From Russula earlei (Eukaryota > Basidiomycota > Agaricomycetes > Russulales > Russulaceae), in NCBI GenBank assembly GCA_025769875.1, contig JAGFNK010000330.1:1-59595 (forward strand): a stretch of DNA of 59,595 bases, given 5' to 3'. The notes under the pieces are model-generated. The model was not told the origin of the DNA and did no database searches. It was given only the letters and a program-made list of their open reading frames with translations. The stretch's first letter is position 1; each line of letters starts with the position of its first letter. The translations under genes were made by a program, and so were the position numbers. Positions 36,101 to 48,889 of the stretch are shown here, in pieces.

Positions 36101-37499
36101 TGCGTTTTGCACTCTGCGCCTATAGTGGTGGTGGTAAGGGTATCAATGTGTATCCACTCTGGGTCATGGCTGATGAGAGATTTCAGGGCGTGACATCAAC
36201 CTCGAAATCCTGCGCGTGGAAGGCTACCGCAAGTTTTGCAACAAGATCTTTAATGCAACCAAATTCGCCATGTTGAAACTCGACAATGCATTCATACCCG
36301 AATCAGCACCCAAGGTTTGTTTCACCACAAATGAACTATGCCGTCTGACTTACCTCGTTATAGCCCACCGGCAACGAGAGTCTCGTCGAGAGGTGGATCC
36401 TACACAAGCTCAACATCGCATCAGCGGAGACCAACAAACAACTCAACGAACGTAACTTTATGGCCGCGACCAACGCGGTATACAACTTCTGGCTGTACGA
36501 GCTTTGTGACGTATACATCGTGCGCTACCGCTTTCCTTCTTCAAGCTAGCTGGTTGATGGTGGATGTTCAGGAAGCGATGAAGCCCATGACAGATTCTTC
36601 TGTACCTTCGAGACCCCGAGCCTCCGCTCAACAGACGCTCTATACATGTCTGGATTATGGTCTACGGCTCCTACATCCCTTTATGCCCTTCGTGACAGAA
36701 GAGTTATGGCAACGTCTCGCGAGGCGGCCAAATGACACGACACCCTCGATTATGGTGTCGAGGTACCCCATTTATGTGCGTTATCCAAGACCATGGTTGG
36801 TCATACAGGGCTGAGCACTTCACAGGACAAACAATTTGTGTTCGATGAGGCTGATAAACATTTCGACCTGCTCTTCAACAGCAATTCGGGCCGGTCGTTC
36901 GCTTGCAGCGTCTTATAATTTACAATCCGATATTCAAAGTATGTTTTGATGGAAGAAGATAAGGCTCTCCTTGCTGAATACGGCATACAGTTTTCCTACA
37001 CATACAGGATGACACCGAAGCAGCCCTCTTCGAATCTCAGAAAGGTGTTATCACTACACTTACCAAGGGCTGCAAGTCCGTGGACGTTGTACGCGACATT
37101 GGCGAGGTTCCACCTGGTTGTGGTTCAACGGTTCTCACGTCGACAATCAGCATACACATTCTCGTGCGCGTGAGTTCACCTGTCCGCCTGGACTTTTTCC
37201 TTTTCTGATCGCGTTCGTGACTCAGGGCTTGGTTGACCTTGATGCCGAGATCGCCAAGTGCGAAAAGAAGCTTCAACTCGCACGAATGAACTTGGACAAG
37301 GTCAGGAAGGTAGAAGCGCAACCAGACTATGCGGAGACCGTTCCCGACAACGTGCGGCTCATAAATGAGGACAGGGTGCGTGTCACCATCAGCGTTTCCT
37401 GCACGATTATTGACCATCTCTGTCTTTCAGAGGAAAACTTTGGAAGCTGAGGTATCTACTCTGGAATCTTCGAAGGAGATGTTCGCAAAATTAAAGTAG
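33176..37499 (+). CDS. VAS1: Valyl-tRNA synthetase, mitochondrial and cytosolic forms; three apparent insertions
   Basis: I trace 21 exons with 47-58-nt introns (two longer): 33176-33347, 33395-33556, 33652-33874, 33923-34084, 34136-34217, 34267-34386, 34441-34556, 34615-34703, 34761-34982, 35036-35139, 35188-35270, 35325-35483, 35532-35702, 35755-36133, 36187-36314, 36364-36519, 36572-36775, 36826-36938, 36991-37169, 37226-37375 and 37431-37499. Ignoring single bases near 34522, 35207 and 36880, the product is 1,079 residues, near the yeast enzyme. Class I motifs are HIGH (170-173) and KMSKS (677-681); DPNDYEVG and the editing-domain [13 protein letters not shown] are present, plus a C-terminal coiled coil. 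Intron 2 is GC-AG. ATG at 33176 adds a leader ([19 protein letters not shown]); ATG at 33245 has a better context. Confidence 0.93.
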
Positions 37500-40242
37500 A
37501 CGCGTACTCTCGCCTGTATTGGCACAACCGTTATATATCAAACTATAACGGGATTCGGTCGGTTGTGACGCTGGTTACAGGAGGCATGAGTATAGATTTG
37601 CCGCAAAAAGGGAAATCGTTGCCTGTTGATCTTTCGTCGCAAAGCTGTCGTGACTTGATAAAGTCCTGCGACGTCGGGGTTGTGTGTGCCCATCGCTCCA
37701 CTGCTTTATGGATATTGCTTTTACGTTCCTGTTCTCAACGTCCATTTGGTTAACCTGAGATCAGGTTTCCGACACAGGCACCTCACTCACTGTTCGAATC
37801 AAACGTATCGTCACATGTGTCGGTGACCCAAGAGCTTGCATTCAACGACGGAGTGCCGCCAACTGATAGCCTCGTGGCGCAGAAGGCAACGCATCTGTCC
37901 TCCAGCTTCAAGATCTTCACCGACGCTCGATTTACTATGTGATATTTGACGGCCATCCCGGGATAAGTTACAGGGAGGCGGTACAGCTTGGCAATGGGAG
38001 TTTGCTCCATCTAGGAGACTCGATGCTGACCCTATCGGGGCGGCGGCTGTGGCCCAGGAATCCAACATGACCACAAGACGCTTGTAGCGGCAGTGTGGAT
38101 CAAAGTCTCAATGTGCCAAGGACGAATAGTGCACCGCGAAATCCAGTGTGAGATGAGTGAACATTACAAGGACCATAAAAATAAATCGAGGGGGTTTGGA
38201 ACTCCGACGGGCTTAGAGGACTTATCAAAATAAACTAGACCTGGACTGAGACCGATCACGACCAAACTGTAATATCCTTACGGGAAAGTCATCCTTAATC
38301 CCTACCTGGTTGCAAGGCTGACCTGACACTCCGCCAAGAAAAAAAAAGGGTCCAAGGTGCACCGTCTTGTCTATCCACGTGGCTACGGGAGGTGACAGAC
38401 TAACACCCCGTGGCCAAAGAACGTCCTAAAAAGAGGCCACTGACAGCCGTAGCTTGCTTTCCTGACCCAGGACGTCGTCTGACTGATAAGTGGAGAAGGG
38501 GACGATAGATAGGAATGATCCGGCAGGTGGGACGACGTGACCCGCAGGTCCAGGGGTCCAGAACGTTGGTAAGTGGCTAGAAGTTCCCGAGTCCGGTACG
38601 ACCTTTCTTTTCCTTCCTTCCCTTCCCTGAAAGGCCCGGATCCCCCCCATCAATGATGTCTATTTATTAGTCTCAACAAATTATGATCCCGGCCGTCGCT
38701 CTGGACGCTTGTCAGCAGAGCGTTCACATTCGGATGACCGGACCGCGGTCTATCATCAACGCCACGGAATCAGGAATCGGTGACACGCCGTGATGCCTTG
38801 TGATAAACTTGACACGCGACTGGATAAAAGAAGGCGAGTTAAGGACCAGGTAAGGTGGGCTCTGTGCTTGCGGCGGCAGGGCCGAGGACGGTGGGGGAGG
38901 ACGGTTGCGCTTGCCAGTACAACTGGATGCCGAATGGAGCAGGATCCGATCAAGAGACACTGGCAGCACAGATTTGGATCGGATTCGATCAATTCGCGCC
39001 CGGTAAAGGCAACCAGCGGAGGTATAGCATAGTGCGACAGCGCATTAAAATCATACCGTGGTCTGCATAATTGGGGGCATCACAACTCAGCGAAAAAAAA
39101 CGAACTTGAAGGGCAAAGCACCTTGTTACAAAGCGGGACAATCGAAATTCAAAAAAAAAAAAAGAAAACAAAAAAAAATGTTTTGGGTTTCGCTGAGCGG
39201 TTACTTTACGTGAGCGCTACGCGAGCGTCATTAAACCCCAAAGCTCGAAGCTTGGAAGGGTAAGGTGAACCTGAGTGAGAAGAAGCGACGTTCCGTTTGG
39301 GGTAACGACGGTGGGTGATTGGGGGCGAGCGCCACTTTCCTTTCCTGAAAGAAAAAAAAAAAACATGAATATGGGATGACCGGGTGTAGACAAAGTACTG
39401 TACTATCATCTGGGAAAATAGCCATAAAGTTGCCCATCAGTTGCGTGAATTGGTTGTTCGGGGGTTGGTTGAGTGGCCGCGTACCAGCTCAAGTTGTGCG
39501 TACCTCGCTATCGATCGCGCTCTACCTCCGATCGTGGGAGTTACCTATTGTGATTCCTTTTTCGGTCCCTCTGCGCTTCCTTCGCCTACATTGACGTAAC
39601 GTCTGGTTTGCAAAACCCGTCACAATCACGACCAGGGACTTGGGCAATGGGCATTTCATCGTCATCTGTCGGAATTGCATGAGGGAAGATGATAGCAATT
39701 TCTTATTCTTTTGGGCGCGGCGGACATGTAGCGTGTACAGCTGCATGGGATGGAAATGGGGCGGACGTGGGGATGGTGAGGGGAAGGAGTAGGAAACAGT
39801 GGCGGTGACGCAAGTGTTACAAGTTCAACAATAACAATATAAAACGCACGGCGAATCCGAAAGGAGGAGATAACGAAGAGATCGGGGAATCGGAGGACTT
39901 TTTAAGAAGGGAAACGACGGAGGGGATATCATTTTTATACGACAGGGGATATTGTGAGGATGCAGCGCAGGCGAATCAGGCAGAGGTAAGTAAGAATGCT
40001 GAATATGTACTTGGGAAGTAAAAGAGCGAGCAGAGAAACACATATAGGACATAAACCCGGAGAAAAGGGTAAACGAACGACAGACCTGAGTATGGACAAA
40101 TCCCAATGATCAGACGATGACAGGTTAAGGTATAATCACAGCCGAAAGGCCACGGGTATCAAACGTCAAGCAGCAATGACCCCACCAGGATAGGATGAGA
40201 GGAGAAAACGCGGTAAGAGTGAAAACTTTCAGACCCTCATTC
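37500..40242. other. Long convergent intergenic region, no recognised gene
   Basis: 2.7 kb between the ValRS stop and the zinc-finger stop. Frames are short and carry no signature. A plus stretch at about 37772-37939 reads openly (contains LAFNDGVPPTDSLVAQ) but I cannot name it. Adenine tracts occur at 38337-38347, 39151-39177 and 39350-39363. CpG content is host-like. Confidence 0.45.
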
Positions 40243-42475
40243 CTAGAGCAGAGGCGGCGTGGGGAGAAGAGACCGCGAGTCGAACTTGCTCAGCGCGTTC
40301 CCGGCGGGATTCGGCCGAGCCGTAACTGCGTGGAGCGCTTGCATTTGACCCGGGGCTGGACCCTGGGGAGGCGTACGCGGCCGCGACCCCGGGCCCACCT
40401 GCGCCGACACCTGAGACTGTCCGTAAGGGAGGGGATGCGGAGGCGGCTCCACCATGTCGAAGTACGGCGGATGTGGGTACGATGTTACCGAATACGGGTG
40501 CGCGCTGCTGGTGCTGTTGATGGTAAACTCGTCCTGAGACGCGTGGGCTGGTGCTTGCGACTGAGCTTCCACGCGGGCTTGTGCTTGAGCTTGTGCCCGA
40601 GCCTGAGCTTGGGCTTGGGCTTGAAAAACCCGGATTTCCTCCTGTTGCTGCTGCCTGCTGAATTCCTGCACGAATGGGTGAATGGTGCCTGTACGGCTGT
40701 TCGTGCGGAGCGGGGGGGGATCGGCGATTGCGAGTGCAGCGAGGCTCGTTGAGGCAGTATTTGGGCGCGAGAGAGACCCTGTACCTGGGAGGACGCCCTG
40801 GACTGTTGCAAGTGGTAAAAATGGTCGGGCGGTTGGATCTGCATCTGTGTCATTGCAGAGTTCCATGACGGAGAGTCTGCGAGATTGGGGTCGAGATTCC
40901 GAGCCGCCTGCTGAGGAACCGAGCCGTTCGCGGCCATCATCGTCGATTCCAGAGAATGGTCGCTTCCGCGAGACGACAGACTGGTCGGTGAGCGCCGGTG
41001 GGAGGAAAGAAAATGGCGAGTCGTATCCACTGCCGACTGAGGAGTCAGCGGCATCGGAGGTGGGGCCATATCCTGACGATGAGCGGACCAACTCTGGAGG
41101 TCCGTAGGGGTTTGTTGCTTGCTGCTGCTGCTGCTGAGGGTAATACCAGTCCAGATCCGATACCGCCGAATGGGTGGGAGGAGTAGTACGAGGCGGGAGC
41201 TGTGCCTGGACGTGTAGCGGTGGACGGTCTGGCCGGGACAATGCCTGGGCCTGAGGGAACGGGAAAAACGGATTGTGAGGGGACGGTACCCCATTGTGAT
41301 TGGGGGAGGGATGAGACGACAGCTGAGAGGGGTGGGAGTGATCGAGGATGTGAGTCGGTAGATTCACGAGTTGCAGTTGGGGGCCGGCTAGCTGCTAGAG
41401 CTGGGTCTGACATCTGCGGGGCGGGTTGTGTTTGTTGCTGACCATGTGGAGGATGGGAGATCGGGGACACCGAGTTCGACGAATGACTCTCCCGAGGCGA
41501 GAAAGGACTGGCCGGGGTGGGGTTGGTGTGTTGATGGAGATGAGGATGAAGGGGCGGCGGACGGAGTGGTTGAGGTTGTAGGTGAGGTGGGTGATGCGGC
41601 TGGGGGGGCACGAAAGGACTGGCCGGGGTCACGAAAGGAATGACTGGTGGCTTGACGGGAATGGGAACGATCTGCGTCTTGTACGTACCAGGAAGCAGAA
41701 GAGGCAGAAGGGTGATGGGGGTGAGTAAAGGAGATCGGTGTCGCCTTCGTAGCCGGTGCTCGTGCCGGGACGTTGTGGGACCAAAGAGAGGGCGGGCTGC
41801 ATATCCTCCTGCTTGACCCCACCAGGGCCGGGGCCATTACCGCCGCCACCGGGATTTTGTTGGTGCTGCCGTTGCTGTTGCTGTTGCAAGTGGTGGGGAG
41901 CGGAAGGATCGGCGGAGGGATCCGATATGGGATCGGAGGACAAGGGGACGGGGACGGGCTGGGGGTGCTGAGTGCCGCGCTTGCCGCGCTGCTGGGTTGC
42001 CTTGTTAGCGGCGGCCATGGTGGCGTGGAGGGACGAGAGTTCGCGCATCATACGCTCGTTTGCCTCTTGCTTGTCGGCGTGAACGGTCTGGGCATGTTGG
42101 CGCAAATTGTCGAGACGAGAGAACTGCTTGCCGCAATGACAGGCGAAAGGACGTTCACCGGTATGTTTCCTGTGGTTGGTAGGAGGTGAGCCAGGGACGG
42201 GGACGGGGACGGGGACGGGATGAGGGACGAAAGGGAGGAAGGGCAAGGAACACGGACCTAATGTGCCTGGCCAAATGTTCGCTCCTGCTAAAAACCATGC
42301 GACAATCGCCGTACCCACGACACTGGAAGGTTTTTGCAGGCGCGGGACGATAGCGCCTGTTCACGCCTGGGCCGTTCTGTTGCTGGTGGAGCTGCTGTGT
42401 CTGGAGGGGATTTGTGGGGAGGACGAGGGTGGTGGCCATGTCTCTGTGAGGGGAATCCGAGGCCGAGGTGTCCAT
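40243..42475 (-). CDS. C2H2 zinc-finger transcription factor (Usv1/Rgm1/Com2-like), two apparent insertions
   Basis: Exons 42475-42258, 42169-41443 and 41387-40243 close in phase at 695 residues only if one base is removed in the G5 run at 41717-41721 and one near 41685-41689 (plus coordinates). Two adjacent C2H2 fingers start near residue 52: [20 protein letters not shown] with [12 protein letters not shown], then [21 protein letters not shown]. The C-GYGDC spacing and RLDN finger match the yeast Usv1/Rgm1/Com2 group. The rest is proline/glutamine-rich, with an (AQ)n stretch of about 26 residues near 40565-40625 and a conserved-looking [18 protein letters not shown] nuclear regulator is likely; target genes are unknown. 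Confidence 0.83.
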
Positions 42476-44884
42476 TATCGAGGAGAAGTCGGGGGAACCG
42501 TTTAGAGAGAAAGAAAATCGATTGCTCTATAAGCATTTCCCGTGCCTGGTGGCTCCCCCTTATCTTTTTCCTATTTATTTTTCGTTATCCCTTGTCAAGC
42601 CATCTCCCCGGCTCTTCCCCTGATGAGAAGTCCTTTTTTTTTTCCTTGCTCTTATCCTCTTTAGGTCTAATGCCATCCCAAACCTTACCGAGCCCCACTC
42701 TTCCTCCCCCCTCCCCATCCCCCTCCCAACCCAACCCAACCCAACCCACAAGCCGTGCTCCCTCCCCTCCCCTGCAGATCCCCGATTCTCGTCCCTGATG
42801 ACTCTCAGCCTGATCCTCTGATCCTGATCTTCTTCTCCGCCTTATTTCCCCACGTGTCCTCCTCCCATCCCCCCCCCCCAATATAAATCAAATCCTTCAT
42901 TCTCCCGTCTTTTGCCACCCCCTCCCCTTCCCGTCCGTTTCTCACGCTCAACCCAACCTCTCCCTCTTCCCGCTTCTCTCCGACCTTGAACCCCCCCTCG
43001 GGTCCGACCAGTTTTATCTCCGTCGCACACATATTCTCAACCCTCTCTTGCTTCTTCTTCTCACCCTTGGTCGATCGGGCATCACAGTAAACTTAAACAA
43101 CCCCTCGCCAGAGCACATCAACCTCGTACCACAAAGGCAATCCCATCAATCGGAGAGCCCCATTCTCACACACTCTCTTACGGCAAATTACACCTGAGGC
43201 ACCAAGAAAGCTGGATCGCTTACGTATGAGCTATCGGTTCCAGAATGTTGCTCCCTGCCTTCAAAAAAAAGAAGAGCGGAAGGAACATTCGCCTAGCGCC
43301 TGATGGCTGCTTTCGCCACCGTGAGATGAGCGCGCGAACCTCTGACCGATCCGACATCTGACCGCTATCATCCAATCCTCGTCTGCTCATTCGGAACGGC
43401 CTGCGGCCTCCCTTCTTCCGGGGAACAAATGAGCCATTGTTGTACTAGTACCGGTCCTCTCCGTCTCTTAACTCCACAATGCTTCACAAATGGTCCAAAT
43501 CTCCCATACCGGCTTGTGGACCGGGGTACATATTCAGACCCTCGGGTGGCGGTCTTTCAAAAAAAACTGCCCGACTTGTCATATTATCTTCGGCCCTCCA
43601 GCTAATTTTTTTTTTTTTTCCAATCCCAGCTGGTTTACCAACTGAGCCGTCGTTGCGATTGCATCCTGAACCCAAACCCCCATGTGCCAGCGCGGTCCCA
43701 TACCACACAACGATCGACGAGAGTCGTTTGTTCATTTTGATCGGCGATGACGGCAATGGCACTCTGTTACTACGGTCTAGCGACTCCTGAGTCATTCATT
43801 ATACTTCTTACTTATCTTACCAGGTAACATAATAATATATTTTGCCTTTCTGGGGTCCGCACTGTCATAACCACCCGCGTACCTTACGATTGGACCGGAC
43901 TCTCTCACACTCTACGTGCTGTCGCTTCGCTCGCGCTATCACTGGGCACCATTAAGGATTTTTGTTTGTACCGTATTTATTTCCTTGTTCTATTGGTTTG
44001 CCGATTGGAACAATAACCTTGACGTCGGACGTGCCGCCCTCGGCCCCGAATCGGCGCATGACCTGGACCCAACCCTGCCATTCCGCTCCGTTTTACACTG
44101 AGCTTATACTGTACGGTTACCACGGACGAACAGCGGAATTATATGTACCTTACAGAGAACAAACACGTTTGTAAAACCGTCCGCGCACTATGCTTACTCG
44201 ACGTGGGGGCACGGGCACTCGTTCGCGTCACCATACGCTACGTCTACGTGTCATTTGCGGTGTGAATCCTGTTCTGCATGTCTGCACGCATGCGCGCTTG
44301 CGTGCGTGCGTGCGTGCTAGTATCCGAGGAGTGCGCGGAACATCCGGAGAACGTATGGAAAAAAAAAATAAACCGCGTGCTTGCGTCACATGCAACCCAA
44401 GTCCGTTTCGCCTCCCGGGGGGCTAGTCGGCCGTCGGCCGAGATCGTGGAAGGGCGTCGGGAGCGGTCAAGACATTGCGAGAAACCGATCGGGGATAACG
44501 ACCGAATCATGTGCAAGACTTTCAACAATCTAAGTCGAGGTGGGTGCACGCCCAGGGCAAAGGCAAAGAGAGAGATACATTTAAAAAAAAAAAAACATGC
44601 ACGAACAACACGAATGGGACCGAGCGAAGGGCTCGTCCCTTGACCAGTAGCGGTGGACCTACTGTAACCCCAGTCGGCCAAGGATGTTGCGGCCAAACGC
44701 AACCCTAGACCTGGTCCCGAGATCCACCCCGGCCCACAAGAGAACCCGCACATTCATGCCTCTCCAACCTCCTCCGGACGCACCTCAGGAAAAAGATACC
44801 AAGGGCACATGCAACTCCCGATACCATGGCAGCCCTGCTGCGCCTTGCCTGGCCTAGCCTCTACCCAGCCACATGCGCGATCGG
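42476..44884. promoter_or_regulatory. Long upstream region of the zinc-finger gene
   Basis: 2.4 kb without a gene. 42560-43070 is strongly pyrimidine-rich on plus, with CCAAC repeats near 42728-42750. Further left-to-right come T runs at 43609-43620, a (TGCG)n tract at 44299-44317 and an A12 run near 44583. It also holds the 3' side of DBR1. A long leader and complex promoter for the zinc-finger gene are plausible. Confidence 0.45.
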
Positions 44885-46545
44885 CTATCGAACGAGGTTC
44901 TCCATCTCGAGGAGCGTTGCGAACGCTTCTGTCTGCTGGTGTGCACTATTGGCGCCGCGTGCGAACCGCTGACATGCGTCGACGCGCCATCCGTCGCCGA
45001 GCTTCGGTTGTACGTGCGCGTGCACCCAGTCCCACTCGCGCGAGACCGCGGCACGCGCGGAATCGGGGTCAGGGTATGTTTCCTGTTTGCGTCCGCGCGA
45101 GAGGTACGGCTGGAACGCACGGGTAATCGCGAGCCATTCAGGGTCGTACGAGAGTACAACTGGAGGGTGCTGAGAGGCCCCTTCGCTTGGCGAGCCTGCT
45201 TCTCCCTGCTGCGCGGGGATATCGACGACCTGCGGGTCAGCGGCGAAAATGGGACGTTATCCTATTAGCACTTGTTTGTTTTGGCGGGACTCGCCTCGAG
45301 AAATTGACGGCGAGGAAGACATTTGTCCAGTGCCAGGAATCTTGTCTCACGTGGTGGTGGCGGCGGAGGCTCTACTGTTTCGATCTCGTCGTCGAGTGTG
45401 ATCTCGTCCGGGTTTTGCGGTGCAGCTGATGCACTGAAAACCTTCGCGCCACTGCTCGGGGCATCAAACAGGCCCCCCTCATCGCCAAGAGTGATTTCAT
45501 CAGGGTTGCCCGGTTGAGGTAGGGCGTTCCGATGATGGTGGCTCAGCTGGATGGTGCAGTACACGGGCCTCGAAGCGCGTGTGCATATGTGCGGCAAACC
45601 ACCATGTCGGTTGGAGGTTTTGCAACAGAGCCATCAGTGGCGGGGAGCCGAGCTGGTTTGACTTGATATCAGCCACGTAGAAACGGTTTGCGCCGGAGCA
45701 GGTCATCGAGATCACCGTGCTGTGTGATACCGCTTGGCCAGTCGTGAGAAAGAAAGACATCGGGTGATGAGAGCTGGGATGCAATGATCAACCGTGATTT
45801 TCTCATGATTAGGTGCTCACCAATGCGAGACGGCGAACGTTATATTCGCGGATGTGACATATGCTCCTCATCGCCGAATGATCATACGGCTGTCTTTCGA
45901 AGTGGCCTGTTTGGTCAACTTTGAGTCCCAAAGCCAGCTACATCCGTCGGGAGGCGCACCACTACGATAATCATATTGTTTGAAAATGCCCGATGCACCT
46001 GCGATGCGCACTCCGTTCACTTGAACGCATCCGGCGTGGCCAAGAAAATAGATATTCGGGGCAAGCCAGCCTCCGTGATAACTGAGAGAAACGATGTCTA
46101 TGACGCATGTTCATTACAGGAACGTGCCGCCAGAACTTACAGCTCCCACAAATGATTGGACGCTTCGTGATTTCCACCGATAACCAAGGTCAAAAGTGGT
46201 GCCGTTGCCTGGCCCGTATAATATCTTGTGAAAGAAATCTCAAATTCTGGCACGCGTTCTCTGTTATTGTCGAGGGACAAACGATGGCTTACTTGTGGAA
46301 GTCACCCATGTGCCTGTATTTTTCCGGTACGGCCATTGTTTTGAGGTCATGGCTATCGCGGATGGCCTCAAAGTCCCCACAGATCAGGAGCACATCTACT
46401 TTGTACCTTTTCTGGGTTTCCAGGCTCTGAATGTGTCCATAGATCGCGTCAAGCTCCCCATGACAGCAGCCTTCCACGGCAACCTGGAGTGTAATTACCG
46501 GTTAGTGAGATCTAAAATGCACACCGTTATAGGAGGAACCTTCAT
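44885..46545 (-). CDS. DBR1: Intron lariat debranching enzyme DBR1, two apparent insertions
   Basis: Seven exons: 46545-46540 (only ATGAAG), 46483-46293, 46224-46141, 46081-45960, 45906-45821, 45773-45295 and 45229-44885. Product is 436 residues after discounting one base at 45673-45674 and one near 45515-45535. The metallophosphoesterase core shows [54 protein letters not shown] (82-86), [30 protein letters not shown] and AAHMHTRF. The C-terminal domain begins [17 protein letters not shown] and has two NPDEITL repeats. DBR1 cuts the 2'-5' branch of excised introns in the nucleus. The sixth intron (45230-45294) is GC-AG. Residues and metal ligands are all present, so the enzyme should be active. 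Confidence 0.92.
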
Positions 46546-48889
46546 ATTCGTCTTCTTCGTCCGAGTGGTGGACTGATTGTTTGTCCAAGTCCCAAAAACG
46601 ACGAAAGTGACGCATGGGAAAGATCTCGGCTACTTCCGGCCTTGTCCCCTCGAATGAGCCGTCAACGTACAACCAAAGCTTGTCGTTTTGTAATTTCCGT
46701 GACCATCAGACGTTAACGCGCTTAGAAGACGTCTTCTTCTGCCTTCTCTGTCCGCCGTCAGGGTATGGGAATTATGTCGTTGATGCGGAGCCGAAACGTT
46801 CCTCTGAGATGCCTCAACCTCTCCGTCCCTGACTCTCCCGACACAACAAACACACTTGATCCAATCAGCTGATTGTGTTCAATAGATCTATCTTCCTCGA
46901 AACCCGAGACAGAACCCTACTTGTCGAAATCAAATTTCCGCTGCCGGATTTGCATCGTTGCAACCTCTCTGCTTCTTCCCGCTGCGTACCATGGCTTCCC
47001 GTTTTGGTTGGCAGGATGGAGTTTCTCCTCTCTGGGTGAGACTTTTTACGTCGTGTTAGTTTCGCTTGGGGTTTTGGCACGGCATCAACCTCCCGACCTA
47101 CCTGCAAGTCATGATACCGTAACGTGCTCCCAGGTGGCGCTCATGCGTTAATTTCACTTTCTTTGTGTTTCGCTTCGGATGTGGCGCATCTCTCACACGT
47201 TCGCTTGCGTCTGTCCATTGGTTACGCGTAACCGATCGCGCTGCTTGCCTACCATCCACACCCCATATTATTCGTCGCACCATTTCTTCAATGAGCTCGA
47301 GACCAAAAAACCAATACAATGAATCTAGAACGTTGATCCGGAGTTTCACTCCTTGGTTCTGCTCATTCATGAGGACAACTCCGGCGCCACGTATCCCAAT
47401 GATCCCTTGCTTGAGAACACCCGAAATTCGGCCTCTGTTGGTTATTGGCTTTATACATTTGGTTATTCGTTACCGGTGCAGCCATGCAGACGCCGCACAA
47501 CTTGATCGGATACTTTGTTTCCCCCTTCCCCCCTATTCGTCGCGCCCGCCGTCCCTCTTTAAGTCGGCACTCCGACGCCTAGACGTAGAGCGCTTTCAAT
47601 CTCAAACCTCTAGCCCGACTGCCACTCATTCTGGATGCGCCGGGCCGCAACGATCGGTGGGGAAGTATTTGACGCCCGTCTAACTCTCTATGGACCTTAT
47701 CTTGTGTCTCCGTTGCGATTCGCCCGCACGGCCCATTGTTATCATCGTTACCCCATCTCTCGACGGTCCTGGGAACTCCGTGGCTAGATATTTGATGATA
47801 TCTCTGCCGTGTACGGTATTGTTCGCAACCCTCCGCCGCCTACTCAAATTAAAAAAGGCCGGCGTATTGCGGACTTAGAGTCCTCCGCTGTCCATTATTT
47901 ACTCAGCCCCACATCTTCACGCGCCACTCTAACGCTTTCGGAGAGAAGCCAGAGAGCGAGAATTGCGCCTCGGCAATGGAAGTCAACTTTAACCCCGGAC
48001 TACGCGGAAGGGCTGTCGCCGTTCAGGGCTAGTAGTTGCGGCTGCCAAACGGAACCGACAAACGGCGCACCGTCGCCACTGGTTTGGAAATCGGGGGAGA
48101 CATTACTGTCAGCGGGTGCAATCGCAGACGCTGGTTTTTCTCTTTTTGCTCTTCTTCCTACTTTCAACCGACCATATTTGGCCTTCCCTCAACGAAACTA
48201 CTTGCGCCCGCGCCTACATCATCTCACCTTGGCGTGAACCGGCTCACACGCATGCGATCGAGACATACAGTAAGTACATCAGCGGGTCTGGCCCCCCAAA
48301 GATCTTCGTACCGATCATTGGGAATGTTTGAGGAAATGGAAGAGCCGGAGTTCTCATGATTATGGCGTGACGGCGCCTCCCCTCACTCCAATATCTTGAC
48401 TCTCACGGAGGAGGGGCTATTCTGAACCTGGTCACCTGTGTATTCACACATCCTCATTACTGCCAACTGCCGTCGCCGTCGCGGAACACTACGATTGTTC
48501 TGTGCTTCAACAGCACACCTACAATCACGCATTCCACGAATTGGTATCCCGGTCCTGCGCACAGCTGAGACTATGCGCGACTTGGTCGAGAACATCATCC
48601 ACTCTGTATCTTTTACTTTTCTGTACCAGATTGTTTCGCTCCGCTCTTTGGACGCTAATTGTCTCGTCGCACACTCAAACACCGTTTTTACTATTGTCGG
48701 TGGATCTGTGAATGAAGGATAAATATGTACGATAGGAACTTTAACAAATCAAAAGATGTTCGTGCACAGATTCTCATTACAGAGCGCACAGCATCCAGGT
48801 ACCTTGCCCTCCTGTCACGATTGGTCAAGCTACCAGTGGCGACGCGGTTCGGAAATCAGTTTGTGCCGTAAAACAATTTGATGACATGT
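46546..48889. other. Intergenic region upstream of DBR1
   Basis: 2.3 kb with host-like CpG. Plus frames at 47165-47683 (172 codons) and 47809-48237 have serine/proline/arginine-rich, non-conserved content typical of chance open frames in GC-rich DNA. I see no gene I can support and no RNA gene. Confidence 0.45.

Noticed and set aside
40560..40630. Regularly spaced repeats as a CRISPR-like array
   Set aside because: They are coding dipeptide repeats in a eukaryotic gene, with no spacers.
40485..41294. A 269-codon minus frame overlapping the zinc-finger gene
   Set aside because: It is an alternative frame of the last exon. The frame ending at 40243 has the conserved-looking [12 protein letters not shown] block and closes in phase.
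44299..44317. (TGCG)n tract as a regulatory element
   Set aside because: A simple microsatellite with nothing conserved around it.
27395..45774. Programmed +1 frameshifting as a genome-wide system
   Set aside because: The ten sites share no slippery motif, hit conserved cores of unrelated genes at about one per kilobase and often fall in homopolymers. Random insertion errors explain them better.
47165..47683. A 172-codon plus frame
   Set aside because: Content is non-conserved Ser/Arg/Pro sequence with no splice partners; length is within chance for GC-rich DNA.
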